DNA of 35,488 nt from Thermoleophilia bacterium (GTDB lineage Bacteria; Actinomycetota; Thermoleophilia; Gaiellales; Gaiellaceae): contig JAICWC010000019.1 of NCBI GenBank assembly GCA_025934995.1, forward strand, positions 1 to 35,488, in the 5' to 3' direction. Under the pieces are notes generated by a model. The model was not told the origin of the DNA. It worked only from the letters and a program-made list of their open reading frames with translations, and searched no databases. Below, piece after piece: positions 1 through 8,265 of this stretch. Numbering within the stretch: position 1 is the stretch's first letter; the number at the start of each line of letters is the position of its first letter. A program made the position numbers and the translations under genes.

Positions 1-1
1 C

Positions 2-607
2 ATCGGCGGCGGGTTGCCGCACGTCACGGGCGCGGCCCTCGCCTTCAAGCTGCGCGCCGAGCCGCGCGTTGCGCTCGCGTTCTTCGGCGACGGCGCGACG
101 AACATCGGCACGTTCCACGAGGCGCTCAACCTCGCGCAGCTCTGGCAGGTGCCGGCGGTCTTCGTGCTCGAGGACAACCATTGGGCCGAGTCGACGCCCG
201 AGTCGCAGCACTCGCCGATCCGCGATCTCTCGGAGCGCGCGAAGGCCTTCGGGATGAAGGCGCTGAAGGCGGACGGCCAGGACGTCGAGGCGGTGTTCAA
301 GACCGTGCGCCAGGCGCTCGAGCACGCGCGCTCGGGCAAGGGCCCCGTCTTCGTGCACCTCGACACGGTGCGCTTCCACGGCCACTACATCGGCGACCCG
401 CAGGTCTACCGTGACAAGGACGAAGCGGCGGAGCTGCGCAAGACGCGCGACCCGATCGAGATCCTGCGCGAACGCATCGGTGTCGGGGACGACGACTTCG
501 CCGAGCTCGACGCCGAGGTGACGGAGATCGTCGAGGCGTCGGTCGAGTTCGCGAAGAACGGCACCGACCCCGCGCCTGAAGACGCCCTCAAGAACATCTA
601 TGCCTGA
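2..607 (+). CDS. 2-oxoacid (pyruvate/branched-chain) dehydrogenase E1 component alpha subunit, 5' truncated by window edge
   Basis: Frame open from base 2; TPP-binding motif region GDGATNIGTFHEALNLAQLWQVPAVFVLEDN; followed by E1 beta and E2. Confidence 0.92.
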   Translation: MGGGLPHVTGAALAFKLRAEPRVALAFFGDGATNIGTFHEALNLAQLWQVPAVFVLEDNHWAESTPESQHSPIRDLSERAKAFGMKALKADGQDVEAVFKTVRQALEHARSGKGPVFVHLDTVRFHGHYIGDPQVYRDKDEAAELRKTRDPIEILRERIGVGDDDFAELDAEVTEIVEASVEFAKNGTDPAPEDALKNIYA

Positions 608-780
608 GTCTCCTGACCGCGTGCCGCTCCCGGCCGGCGGAGCCGGCCTCCGCGGCGCGCTCTCGCCGCTCGCGGCGCGCGCCGGCGCTCGCTCGGCTCG
701 GCCGTACGCCGGGTACTGTCCTCGCCTCGCTCGCTTGGCGCACTTGCGAGCGACGAGTCAGGAGCCTCAGGATGCCTGAG
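600..780. repeat. Putative small palindromic insertion between E1 alpha and E1 beta, flanked by 9-bp direct repeat ATGCCTGAG (600-608, 772-780)
   Basis: Direct repeat 9/9; inverted repeat 603-617 CCTGAGTCTCCTGAC vs 757-771 GTCAGGAGCCTCAGG (14/15); internal hairpins 632-648, 664-677, 727-753. Confidence 0.5.
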
Positions 781-1752
781 ATCACCTACCGCGAGGCGGT
801 GCGCGACGCGCTCGCGACGGCGATGCGCGACGACGACGACGTCTTCATCATGGGCGAGGACATCGCCGAGATGGGCGGCTCGATGGGCGTGACGCAGGGG
901 ATGCTCGCCGAGTTCGGCCCGGAGCGCGTGCGCAACACGCCGATCTCCGAGATGGCGCTCGCCGGCACGGCGATCGGCGCCGCGATGCAGGGCATGCGGC
1001 CCGTGGCCGAGATCATGTACGAGGACTTCCTGACGCTCGCCGCCGAGCAGATCGTCAATCAGGCGGCGAAGGTGCGGTACATGTCGGGCGGGCAGATCAC
1101 CGTGCCCGTCGTCTTCCGCACGCAGGGCGGCGCCGGCTGGTCGCCCGGCGCGCAGCACGCACAGCAGCTCGAGGCGTGGTTCGTGCACATCCCCGGCCTC
1201 AAGGTCGTGTTCGCGTCGACGCCGGAGGACGTGCGCGGCCTCCTGTGGTCGGCGATCTACGACGACAACCCAGTCGTCTTCTTCGAGCATCGCACGCTCT
1301 ATCCGATCAAGGGGAACGTCCCCGAGAAGATCGAGCCGATCCCGATCGGCAAGGCGCGCACGCATCGCGAGGGCGAGGACGTGACCGTGATCGCCACCGG
1401 CCGTCTCGTGCACGAGTCGCTGAAGGCGGCGGAGGAGGCGGAATCGCAGGGCGTCTCGGTCGAGGTGATCGACCCCCGCACGCTGCAGCCGCTCGACGAC
1501 GAGGCCCTCGTCAGCTCGGTCAAGAAGACGAACCGCGCAGTCGTCGCGCACGAAGCGGTCACGCGCATGGGCTTCGGCGCCGAAGTTGCGGCGGTGCTGC
1601 AGTACCAGGCGTTCGACTGGCTCGACGCGCCGATCGAGCGCGTCGGCGCGAAGTTCGCGCCGCTGCCGTTCGCGCCGGTGATGGAACAGTTCGTCGTCCC
1701 GCACGCCGAGGACGTGCTGCAGGCCATCCTCCGCACCGTCGGGAAGAGCTGA
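772..1752 (+). CDS. 2-oxoacid dehydrogenase E1 component beta subunit
   Basis: MPEITYREAVRDAL..., transketolase-like pyrimidine and C-terminal domains; SD-like AGGAG at 760-764. Confidence 0.93.
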   Translation: MPEITYREAVRDALATAMRDDDDVFIMGEDIAEMGGSMGVTQGMLAEFGPERVRNTPISEMALAGTAIGAAMQGMRPVAEIMYEDFLTLAAEQIVNQAAKVRYMSGGQITVPVVFRTQGGAGWSPGAQHAQQLEAWFVHIPGLKVVFASTPEDVRGLLWSAIYDDNPVVFFEHRTLYPIKGNVPEKIEPIPIGKARTHREGEDVTVIATGRLVHESLKAAEEAESQGVSVEVIDPRTLQPLDDEALVSSVKKTNRAVVAHEAVTRMGFGAEVAAVLQYQAFDWLDAPIERVGAKFAPLPFAPVMEQFVVPHAEDVLQAILRTVGKS

Positions 1753-1753
1753 C

Positions 1754-2941
1754 GTGCCGACCGAGGTGAAGCTGCCGCGGCTCGGCCAGGGCATGGAGTC
1801 CGGCACGATCATCAAGTGGCTGAAGTCGGAGGGTGACGCCGTCCAGAAGGGCGAAGCGCTCTACGAGCTCGACACGGACAAGGTGACGCAGGAGGTCGAA
1901 GCCGAGGCGACCGGGGTCCTCTTGAAGATCGCCGTCGCCGAGGGCGAGGTTCCCGTCGGCGAGACGATCGCCTTCATCGGCAAGGAAGGCGAGATGGTGC
2001 AGGTGACCGCTCCCGCGCCGAAGCCAAAGCCGGAGACCGAGAAGAAGAAAACGGACGAGCCGAAGGCCGAGCCCGAAGAGGCGCCGGCGTCCGGCGGCAC
2101 GAACGGCCGCATCAAGGCGTCGCCGCTCGCGCGGCGGATCGCTCGCGAGCGCGGCATCGAGCTGGCATCGCTGCGCGGCACGGGCCCGGACGGTCGCATC
2201 GTCGCCGAAGACGTCGAGCGCGGCGAGCTGAAGCCCGCTGCGGCAGCGGCGCCCGTTTCGTCGGGCGAGATCGAGTCGCGGCCGCTCTCGAACATCCGCA
2301 AGACGATCGCCCGCCGCCTCACGCAGGCGTGGACGGTGCCGGCGTTCCAGCTGACCGTCGACGTCGACATGACGCGAGCGAACGAGCTCGTGCAGAAGCA
2401 GCGGGAGCTCAATCCGGACGTGCGGATCACGGTCACCGACGTGCTCACCAAGGTCTGCGCGACGGCGCTTGTGCGCCATCCCGACATGAACGTGCAGTAC
2501 ACCGACGACGCGCTGCTCGCATTTCCGAGCGCCGATGTCGGAATCGCCGTCGCGGCACCGCAAGGCCTCGTCGTCCCCGTCGTCAAGAATGCGGAGCGGA
2601 TGACGATCGCCCAGATCGCCGGCGTGCGCGGTGACCTCGTCTCTCGCGCGCGCGACAACAAGCTGCGCAGCGACGATCTCGAGGGCGGCACGTTCACGAT
2701 CTCGAATCTCGGCATGTACGACGTCGACCAGTTCATCGCGGTCCTCAACCCGCCGCAGGCGTCCATTCTCGCCGTCGGGCAGACACGCGACATGGTCGTC
2801 CCGCGCGGCGGCGAGCCGACCGTGCTGCCCGTCATGACGATGACGATCACCTGCGACCACCGCGCCGTCGACGGCGCGACGGGCGCCGCGTTCCTGAAGA
2901 CGATCAAGGCGTTCCTCCAGGACCCGGGGCTCGCTCTCTGA
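1754..2941 (+). CDS. Dihydrolipoamide acyltransferase (E2)
   Basis: Lipoyl motif ELDTDKVTQEVEA, peripheral subunit-binding domain ASPLARRIARERGIE..GTGPDGRI, catalytic DHRAVDGATGA; GTG start. Confidence 0.94.
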   Translation: MPTEVKLPRLGQGMESGTIIKWLKSEGDAVQKGEALYELDTDKVTQEVEAEATGVLLKIAVAEGEVPVGETIAFIGKEGEMVQVTAPAPKPKPETEKKKTDEPKAEPEEAPASGGTNGRIKASPLARRIARERGIELASLRGTGPDGRIVAEDVERGELKPAAAAAPVSSGEIESRPLSNIRKTIARRLTQAWTVPAFQLTVDVDMTRANELVQKQRELNPDVRITVTDVLTKVCATALVRHPDMNVQYTDDALLAFPSADVGIAVAAPQGLVVPVVKNAERMTIAQIAGVRGDLVSRARDNKLRSDDLEGGTFTISNLGMYDVDQFIAVLNPPQASILAVGQTRDMVVPRGGEPTVLPVMTMTITCDHRAVDGATGAAFLKTIKAFLQDPGLAL

Positions 2942-2943
2942 GA

Positions 2944-3279
2944 ATGGCGCCGAGCGTCTGGTACCACGTCAAAGACCTCGACGAGGCGCGGCGCTTCTAC
3001 CGCGAGACGCTCGGGTTCGAGGAGACGGCCGTCGACTTCACCGAGCGCTGGTCGCACGTGCAGCACGGCGTGATGCAGGTCGGCCTCGTCGAGGGACAGC
3101 CGCGCGACGACGGCGTCGTCGCCCATGTGGACGTCGACGACGTGAAGGCGGAGGCCGACCGCCTGCGCGGCGAAGGCGTGAACGTCGGCGTCGTCGTCGA
3201 GATCCCGCAGGGCGTCATGCGCCTGCTGGACGTCTACGACCCCGACGGGAATCGCATTCAGTTGGCTCAGGAGCTTTGA
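2944..3279 (+). CDS. VOC (glyoxalase/bleomycin-resistance) family protein
   Basis: VWYHVKDLDEARRFYRETLGFEE...YDPDGNRIQLAQE. Confidence 0.88.
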   Translation: MAPSVWYHVKDLDEARRFYRETLGFEETAVDFTERWSHVQHGVMQVGLVEGQPRDDGVVAHVDVDDVKAEADRLRGEGVNVGVVVEIPQGVMRLLDVYDPDGNRIQLAQEL

Positions 3280-3422
3280 ACGTCGGCATCCCGACAGGCC
3301 GACAGACGGAGCTAAGGCGAAGCGTTAGCGACGGCCGCACGAGTGCGCGGGGATGGCGCGAAGCGCCACCACCACGCACGCTGGCTTTGGGCCGGTCGAC
3401 GGAGCGAGCTCTACCGCGCGGA

Positions 3423-3452
3423 GCGCAGCCGAGACCGCGCTCTCGGCTGCGC
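3423..3452. repeat. Perfect 12-bp stem, 6-nt loop hairpin
   Basis: GCGCAGCCGAGA-ccgcgc-TCTCGGCTGCGC. Confidence 0.85.
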
Positions 3453-3462
3453 GAAGCTCCTT

Positions 3463-3496
3463 CTCTACGGGGCGCAGCTTGCTGCGCCCCGTAGAG
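3463..3496. repeat. Perfect 15-bp stem, 4-nt loop hairpin overlapping the likely GNAT start
   Basis: CTCTACGGGGCGCAG-cttg-CTGCGCCCCGTAGAG. Confidence 0.9.
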
Positions 3497-3931
3497 CTGC
3501 GGGACCTTCGGTTTCTTCGAGACATGCTCCGGCATGCGTACTACTGGCGGCTCGAGGAGGACCGTGAGCGGCCCGTCTACCGGTACGTGCAGAATTGGGG
3601 CCGCGCGGGCGACGCGGGTGTGATTGCGCTCGACGGGCCGCATCCGGCGGGCGCCGCGTGGTACCGGCTGTTCGACGAGCGTGCGCCGGGCTTCGGCTTC
3701 GTCGACGAGCGGACGCCCGAGCTGACGATCGCCGTCGTGCCGAGCCGGCGCGGGAAGGGCACCGGCAGAGAGATGTTGACGGCGCTGCTCGACCGGGCCC
3801 GCGCGGACGGCTACGACGCCGTCTCGCTCAGCGCCGCACACGAGCAGACCGAGTACTACGGGCACTTCGGCTTCGTGCCGGTTCGTGAGACGGCGTACGC
3901 CGTGACGATGCAACTAGCCTTGAAATCGTGA
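3479..3931 (+). CDS. GNAT-family N-acetyltransferase (likely TTG start)
   Basis: LLRPVELRDLRFLRDMLRHAYYW...LTIAVVPSRRGKGTGREMLTALLDRARADGYDAVSLSA..YYGHFGFVPV; acetyl-CoA motif RRGKGTG. Confidence 0.75.
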   Translation: MLRPVELRDLRFLRDMLRHAYYWRLEEDRERPVYRYVQNWGRAGDAGVIALDGPHPAGAAWYRLFDERAPGFGFVDERTPELTIAVVPSRRGKGTGREMLTALLDRARADGYDAVSLSAAHEQTEYYGHFGFVPVRETAYAVTMQLALKS

Positions 3932-3949
3932 TCGACAGGGAGAAGAGCA

Positions 3950-5359
3950 ATGGACGTTGACGTCGCCGTTCTCGGGGGCGGCCCCGGCGGCTACACGGCC
4001 GCGATCCGGGCCGCCCAGCTGGGCGCGAAGGTCACGTGTATCGAGAAGGAGCCGGAGCTCGGCGGCACGTGCCTACGGGTCGGGTGCATTCCGACGAAGG
4101 CGTGGGTACAGACCGCGTTCGCGCTCAAGGAAGCGCACGAGAGCTTTGCGAAGTTCGGTGTGAAGGTGGGGGAGCCGCAGCTCGACTTCGGCGCGTCCAA
4201 CGAGTGGAAGGCCGGGGTCGTCAAGCAGATGACGACCGGCGTCGCCGGGCTCCTCAAGGCCAACGGCGTCGAATGGGTCAAGGGCACCGGCACGTTCAGG
4301 GATGCATCGACGATCGCCGTCGAGGGCGGCGAGGACGTCAACTTCAAGAGTGCAGTCATCGCCACGGGCTCGTACCCGCTGCGCCCCCCGATCCCCGGGC
4401 TCGACTCGCCGCGCTGCGTCGACTCGACGGGGCTGCTCGCGCAGACCGAGCTGCCCAGGCGTCTGGTCATCCTCGGCGGCGGCATCATCGGCTGCGAGTT
4501 CGCGTCGATCTTCAGTCGCTTCGGCTCCGAGGTGACGATCATCGAGATGCTCGACACGCTCATTCCGCAAGAGGACCTGGATGCGCGCAAGGAGCTCGCG
4601 AAGCAGTTCCAGAAGCGGGGCATCGCGCTGCAGCTCGGCAAGCAGTGCAAGGAAGTGCGAGACGACGGCTCGCAGCTGACGGTCACGTTCGGCGAGGGCG
4701 AGACGGTGCAGGCCGACCTGATGCTCGTCAGCGTCGGACGCGGTCCGACCGTCGAAGGTCTCGGCCTCGAGGACATCGGGGTCGAGTTCGACAAGCGGAA
4801 GGGGATCGTCAACGACGATCGCAGACAGACGACCCGGCAGAACATCTATGCGGTCGGCGACTGCGCCGGGCATTGGCAGCTCGCGCACACCGCGTTTCGC
4901 GAGGGCGAGGTCGCGGCCGAGAACGCGTGCGGCCACCACGCGATCGTCGACGTCCGCGCCGTTCCGCGCCCCATCTACACGGACCCCGAGATCGCGGCGG
5001 TCGGCCTGACCGAGGCCGAGGCGCGCGACCAGTACGGCGACGACGTTGCCGTCGGCCAGTTCCCGTGGGTCGCGAACGCACGCGCGGTCATGCAGGACGA
5101 GACCGTCGGCTGGGTGAAGTCGATCCACGAGACGCGGTACGGGGAGCTGCTCGGCCTCGTCATGGTCGGCCCGCACGTGACCGACATGATCGAGGCGGGC
5201 GTCATCGCGATCGACGCCGAGTCGACGGTCGAGACGGTTGCCGACGGTGTGGCGCCGCATCCCACCCTCTCGGAGGCGATCAAGGAAGCGGGCCTCGTCG
5301 CGCTCGGCCGTGCCATCCACGTCCCGAACCGGAAGCCGAGGGCCGCGGCGACTGCATAA
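3950..5359 (+). CDS. lpdA: Dihydrolipoyl dehydrogenase (E3)
   Basis: GGGPGGYTAAIRAAQLG, redox CLRVGCIPTKAW, C-terminal HPTLSEAIKEA; SD GGGAGAAG upstream. Confidence 0.95.
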   Translation: MDVDVAVLGGGPGGYTAAIRAAQLGAKVTCIEKEPELGGTCLRVGCIPTKAWVQTAFALKEAHESFAKFGVKVGEPQLDFGASNEWKAGVVKQMTTGVAGLLKANGVEWVKGTGTFRDASTIAVEGGEDVNFKSAVIATGSYPLRPPIPGLDSPRCVDSTGLLAQTELPRRLVILGGGIIGCEFASIFSRFGSEVTIIEMLDTLIPQEDLDARKELAKQFQKRGIALQLGKQCKEVRDDGSQLTVTFGEGETVQADLMLVSVGRGPTVEGLGLEDIGVEFDKRKGIVNDDRRQTTRQNIYAVGDCAGHWQLAHTAFREGEVAAENACGHHAIVDVRAVPRPIYTDPEIAAVGLTEAEARDQYGDDVAVGQFPWVANARAVMQDETVGWVKSIHETRYGELLGLVMVGPHVTDMIEAGVIAIDAESTVETVADGVAPHPTLSEAIKEAGLVALGRAIHVPNRKPRAAATA

Positions 5360-5390
5360 CCGGAGAGCGGGCGGGAACGTTGTCTAGGCG

Positions 5391-5477
5391 ATGTCGCTCG
5401 CTCTCCTCTTCATCCTCACCGCGGTCTCGGTCGCGGCCGCGCTCGCATCGCTCGCGTTCGCGCTCGCCCGCACCTAG
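5391..5477 (+). CDS. Possible 28-aa hydrophobic micropeptide
   Basis: MSLALLFILTAVSVAAALASLAFALART*, single TM-like segment; no clear SD. Confidence 0.2.
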   Translation: MSLALLFILTAVSVAAALASLAFALART

Positions 5478-5538
5478 CGACCCGTCGCGACCGCCGGCGC
5501 CGCCGCAAGTTTTGCTGCTTTTCGGCATCAACTAGGGC

Positions 5539-6849
5539 ATGGCGCCCCGACTCGCGCAGACGTCCGGCGTGGACCGAGCCTTCGAGCGGCTCTACCGTCA
5601 CCACGCCGCCGACGTCTACCGCTACGCGCTCGCTGTCCTCCACAACCAGGCGGACGCCGAGGACGTGACGCAGACCACGTTCATGAACGCGTATCGCGCC
5701 CTGGAGCGAGGCGACACGCCCCGCGCTCCACACAACTGGCTGATCGCGATCGCGCACAACGTCTGTCGCCAGCGTTTCCGCACGGCCGCGCGCCGCGTCC
5801 AGGAGGTGGGCTTCGACGACGACGTCGCCGACCAGTTCGTCCGCCCGGACGATGACGACGCGCCGACGTCGGCCGACGTCCGTCGGGCGCTCGGTCATCT
5901 GGCGTTCAATCAGCGCGCAGCGCTCGTCATGCGCGAGCTCGAGGGACGCTCGTACGCGGAAATCGCCGACCTGCTCGAGTTGAGCGTCACCGCGGTCGAG
6001 ACGCTGATCTTTCGAGCTCGTCGCGCGTTGCGCGAGCAGCTCGACGGCGCGCTGACGTGCGGACAGGCGGAGCCGCTGCTTTCACGCCGGCTCGACGGCG
6101 AGCTGACGAAGGCCGACCGTGGACAGTTGCGCGCCCATCTCCGCGAGTGCAGCGGTTGCAGGACGCTCGCGCGCAGCCAGCGGGCGCAGCGGAGCGCCCT
6201 CCGCACGCTCGGCGAGATCCCGTTGCCCTCCTCGCTCACGGCGCTGTTCGGTGGAGGCGCGTCGGTCGGGACGGCCGTCGCGGTGAAGGCCGCGGCGGTT
6301 GTCGTCGCCGCAGGCGTGATCGGCGGCGTCGGGTACGACGTCCACCACGCGCTCGCCCCGCCGTCCCCGGAGCAGCGCCACCGCGCAGCGGTTACCCGCG
6401 CCGTCGCGGCGGGGCCGCGGACGCCGCGCGTCGCCGTCACACATGTGCCTGCAGTGGCCGCTGCGGTCGTCGCCCCCGCTCGACGTGCGGCGACTCACAG
6501 GCTGAAGCGGCGCCGTGGCGGCTCGCACGCGGCCGCCGTCCTCCACCGCCCGGCATCCTCCACCGACGTGCCCGCGGAAGCCGCGCCGCCTGCGGTCGAG
6601 CGGGGCGACGCGGAGATCAGGGGCAAGGCCAAGGGCAACGGCAAAGCGAACGGCGGCGCAGGCGAGGCTCCGCCGCCGCAGTCCGCCGCGCCCACCGCTT
6701 CGCACGGGCGCCCGGACGGCACCCCCGGAAAATCCCATGCGAAAGGCGCGGCGCTGCCGGTGCTCCCGGCGATCGCAGTCGACGGCCTTACACAGACTTC
6801 ACAAAATCGAGGCGCAAGGAACGACGCGATGCGGCATCTTCATCCATAG
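5539..6849 (+). CDS. ECF (sigma-70 family) RNA polymerase sigma factor with C-terminal zinc-finger anti-sigma-like domain, TM segment and low-complexity tail
   Basis: sigma2 AFERLYRHHAADVYRYALAVL..DAEDVTQTTFMNAYRAL; sigma4 LAFNQRAALVMRELEGRSYAEIADLLELSVTAVETLIFRARRALRE; HLRECSGC motif; TM VGTAVAVKAAAVVVAAGVIGGVGY. Confidence 0.88.
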   Translation: MAPRLAQTSGVDRAFERLYRHHAADVYRYALAVLHNQADAEDVTQTTFMNAYRALERGDTPRAPHNWLIAIAHNVCRQRFRTAARRVQEVGFDDDVADQFVRPDDDDAPTSADVRRALGHLAFNQRAALVMRELEGRSYAEIADLLELSVTAVETLIFRARRALREQLDGALTCGQAEPLLSRRLDGELTKADRGQLRAHLRECSGCRTLARSQRAQRSALRTLGEIPLPSSLTALFGGGASVGTAVAVKAAAVVVAAGVIGGVGYDVHHALAPPSPEQRHRAAVTRAVAAGPRTPRVAVTHVPAVAAAVVAPARRAATHRLKRRRGGSHAAAVLHRPASSTDVPAEAAPPAVERGDAEIRGKAKGNGKANGGAGEAPPPQSAAPTASHGRPDGTPGKSHAKGAALPVLPAIAVDGLTQTSQNRGARNDAMRHLHP

Positions 6850-6870
6850 GACGTGCCCTCGTCCCTAACA

Positions 6871-6912
6871 CCCTCCGGGGCCATGCCGCCCGCGGGCCCC
6901 GGAGGGGTTTTT
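6871..6912 (+). terminator. Rho-independent terminator after sigma factor gene
   Basis: 12-bp stem CCCTCCGGGGCC (6871-6882)/GGCCCCGGAGGG (6895-6906) followed by T-run. Confidence 0.9.
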
Positions 6913-6931
6913 CTTCCCTGGACGAGCTTGG

Positions 6932-6937
6932 TACGGT
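6932..6937 (+). promoter_or_regulatory. Putative -10 (TACGGT) 6 nt before ATG 6944
   Basis: TANNNT spacing consistent with leaderless transcript. Confidence 0.4.
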
Positions 6938-6943
6938 CACGGC

Positions 6944-7135
6944 ATGTCGATTCTGAACAGACGTAACGCCGTCGTCGGCTGGCTCACGACGAAGGTCGTG
7001 AAGCGCGTCGTCAAGAAGAAGGCGGCCGACGCCGTGCCGAACGCACGCACCGGCGGTGCGACCGCCGGTGCGCTCGCGGCGCTCGGCGGCGCGCTCTTCT
7101 TCTGGAAGAAGAAGCGCTCCGGCAGCGGCGAGTGA
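6944..7135 (+). CDS. Small basic membrane protein, hypothetical
   Basis: 63 aa, TM-like TAGALAALGGALFFW flanked by K/R clusters; overlaps hisC start. Confidence 0.65.
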   Translation: MSILNRRNAVVGWLTTKVVKRVVKKKAADAVPNARTGGATAGALAALGGALFFWKKKRSGSGE

Positions 7136-8235
7136 GCGAGCTGTTCCGCCCGGCGATCGCCGAGCTCGTTCCGTACGAGCCCGGGAAACCGGTGGAAGAG
7201 GTGCAGCGAGAGCTCGGTCTCGAGCGCGTCGTCAAGCTGGCATCGAACGAGGGACCGTTTCCACCGTTCCCCGCGGCGCTCGAGGCGATGGACCGGGCGG
7301 CGCGGGAGCTCAACCGCTACCCGGACGGCGGCGCGTGGGCGCTGCGCTCCGCGCTCGCTGCGCATCACGGCGTCCGCTTCGAGGAGATCGTCATCGGTTC
7401 GGGCGCCGACGGCGTCATCGACCTGCTCTCGCAGGCGACGCTCGACCCCGGTGACGAGATCGTCTGCGGTTGGCCGTCCTTTCCGAGTTACGTGCTCGAC
7501 GCCGCGAAGCTCGGTGCCGCCGTCCACCGCGTGCCGCTTCGCGATCACACCTACGACCTCGACGGGCTCCTCGCCGCGATCGGGCCGCGTACGAAGCTCG
7601 TGTACGTCTGCCATCCGAACAATCCGACCGGAACCGGCAACCCGCGCGCCGAGCTCCTCGCATTCTTCGAGCACGTGCCCGACCACGTGCTCACCGTGCT
7701 CGACCAGGCGTACTTCGAATACATCGACGATCCGGAATACGCCGACGGGATCGAGGAGATCTTCAAGCACGGTCGGCGAGTCGTCGTGCTGCGCACGTTC
7801 TCGAAGATCTACGGGCTCGCGGGATTGCGCGTCGGCTACGGGGTCGCGCCGGAAGACGTCGTCGTCGCGACGAGCAAGGTGCGGCGGGCGTTCGACGTGA
7901 CTGCGACCGCGCAAGCGGCCGCCGTCGCGAGCATCGGCCAGGCCGACGAGCTCGCACGGCGGCGCGCCGCGAACGCCGCCGGTCGCGCTCAGCTCGAGGA
8001 TGCGCTCCGCGGCCACGGGCTCGAGCCCGCCGGGCCGGCGCTCGGAAACTTCGTCTTCGTCGACGTCGGCGACGGCCGCGCCCTCTTCGAACGGCTCCTG
8101 CGCGAGGGCGTGATCGTCCGTCCGCTCGCGGCCTTCGGCGCCCCCGAGGCGATCCGGGTCTCGGTCGGGACCGCGGACGAGAACGCCTTCTTTGCGACCG
8201 CGCTCGGACACGTCCTTTCGGGCGTCTCGTCATGA
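7132..8235 (+). CDS. hisC: Histidinol-phosphate aminotransferase family (PLP aminotransferase class I/II)
   Basis: KLASNEGPFPP, YVCHPNNPTGT, VVLRTFSKIYGLAGLRVGYG (PLP lysine). Confidence 0.88.
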   Translation: MSELFRPAIAELVPYEPGKPVEEVQRELGLERVVKLASNEGPFPPFPAALEAMDRAARELNRYPDGGAWALRSALAAHHGVRFEEIVIGSGADGVIDLLSQATLDPGDEIVCGWPSFPSYVLDAAKLGAAVHRVPLRDHTYDLDGLLAAIGPRTKLVYVCHPNNPTGTGNPRAELLAFFEHVPDHVLTVLDQAYFEYIDDPEYADGIEEIFKHGRRVVVLRTFSKIYGLAGLRVGYGVAPEDVVVATSKVRRAFDVTATAQAAAVASIGQADELARRRAANAAGRAQLEDALRGHGLEPAGPALGNFVFVDVGDGRALFERLLREGVIVRPLAAFGAPEAIRVSVGTADENAFFATALGHVLSGVSS

Positions 8236-8265
8236 CCGCGTCCTGCTGTTAACGTCTCGGCGGCC

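Noticed and set aside
598-1815. 405-aa minus-strand ORF and similar long antisense ORFs (4073-5320, 12085-13929, 14704-16731, 33454-35166)
   Set aside because: Antisense to well-supported genes; Arg/Asp/His/Ala-rich composition typical of third-position GC bias, no recognisable domain.
3353-3478. N-terminal extension of the GNAT ORF (MARSATTTHAGFGPVDGASST...)
   Set aside because: Region is hairpin-dense and the peptide is low-complexity A/S/R; conserved GNAT sequence begins at LRPVELRD.
3423-3496. Two strong adjacent hairpins as intrinsic terminators or a CRISPR-like array
   Set aside because: No T-run after either stem; stems differ in sequence and there are no regularly spaced direct repeats.
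4036-5535. 499-aa alternative-frame ORF over lpdA
   Set aside because: Overlaps an unambiguous dihydrolipoyl dehydrogenase; low-complexity RRR-rich translation.
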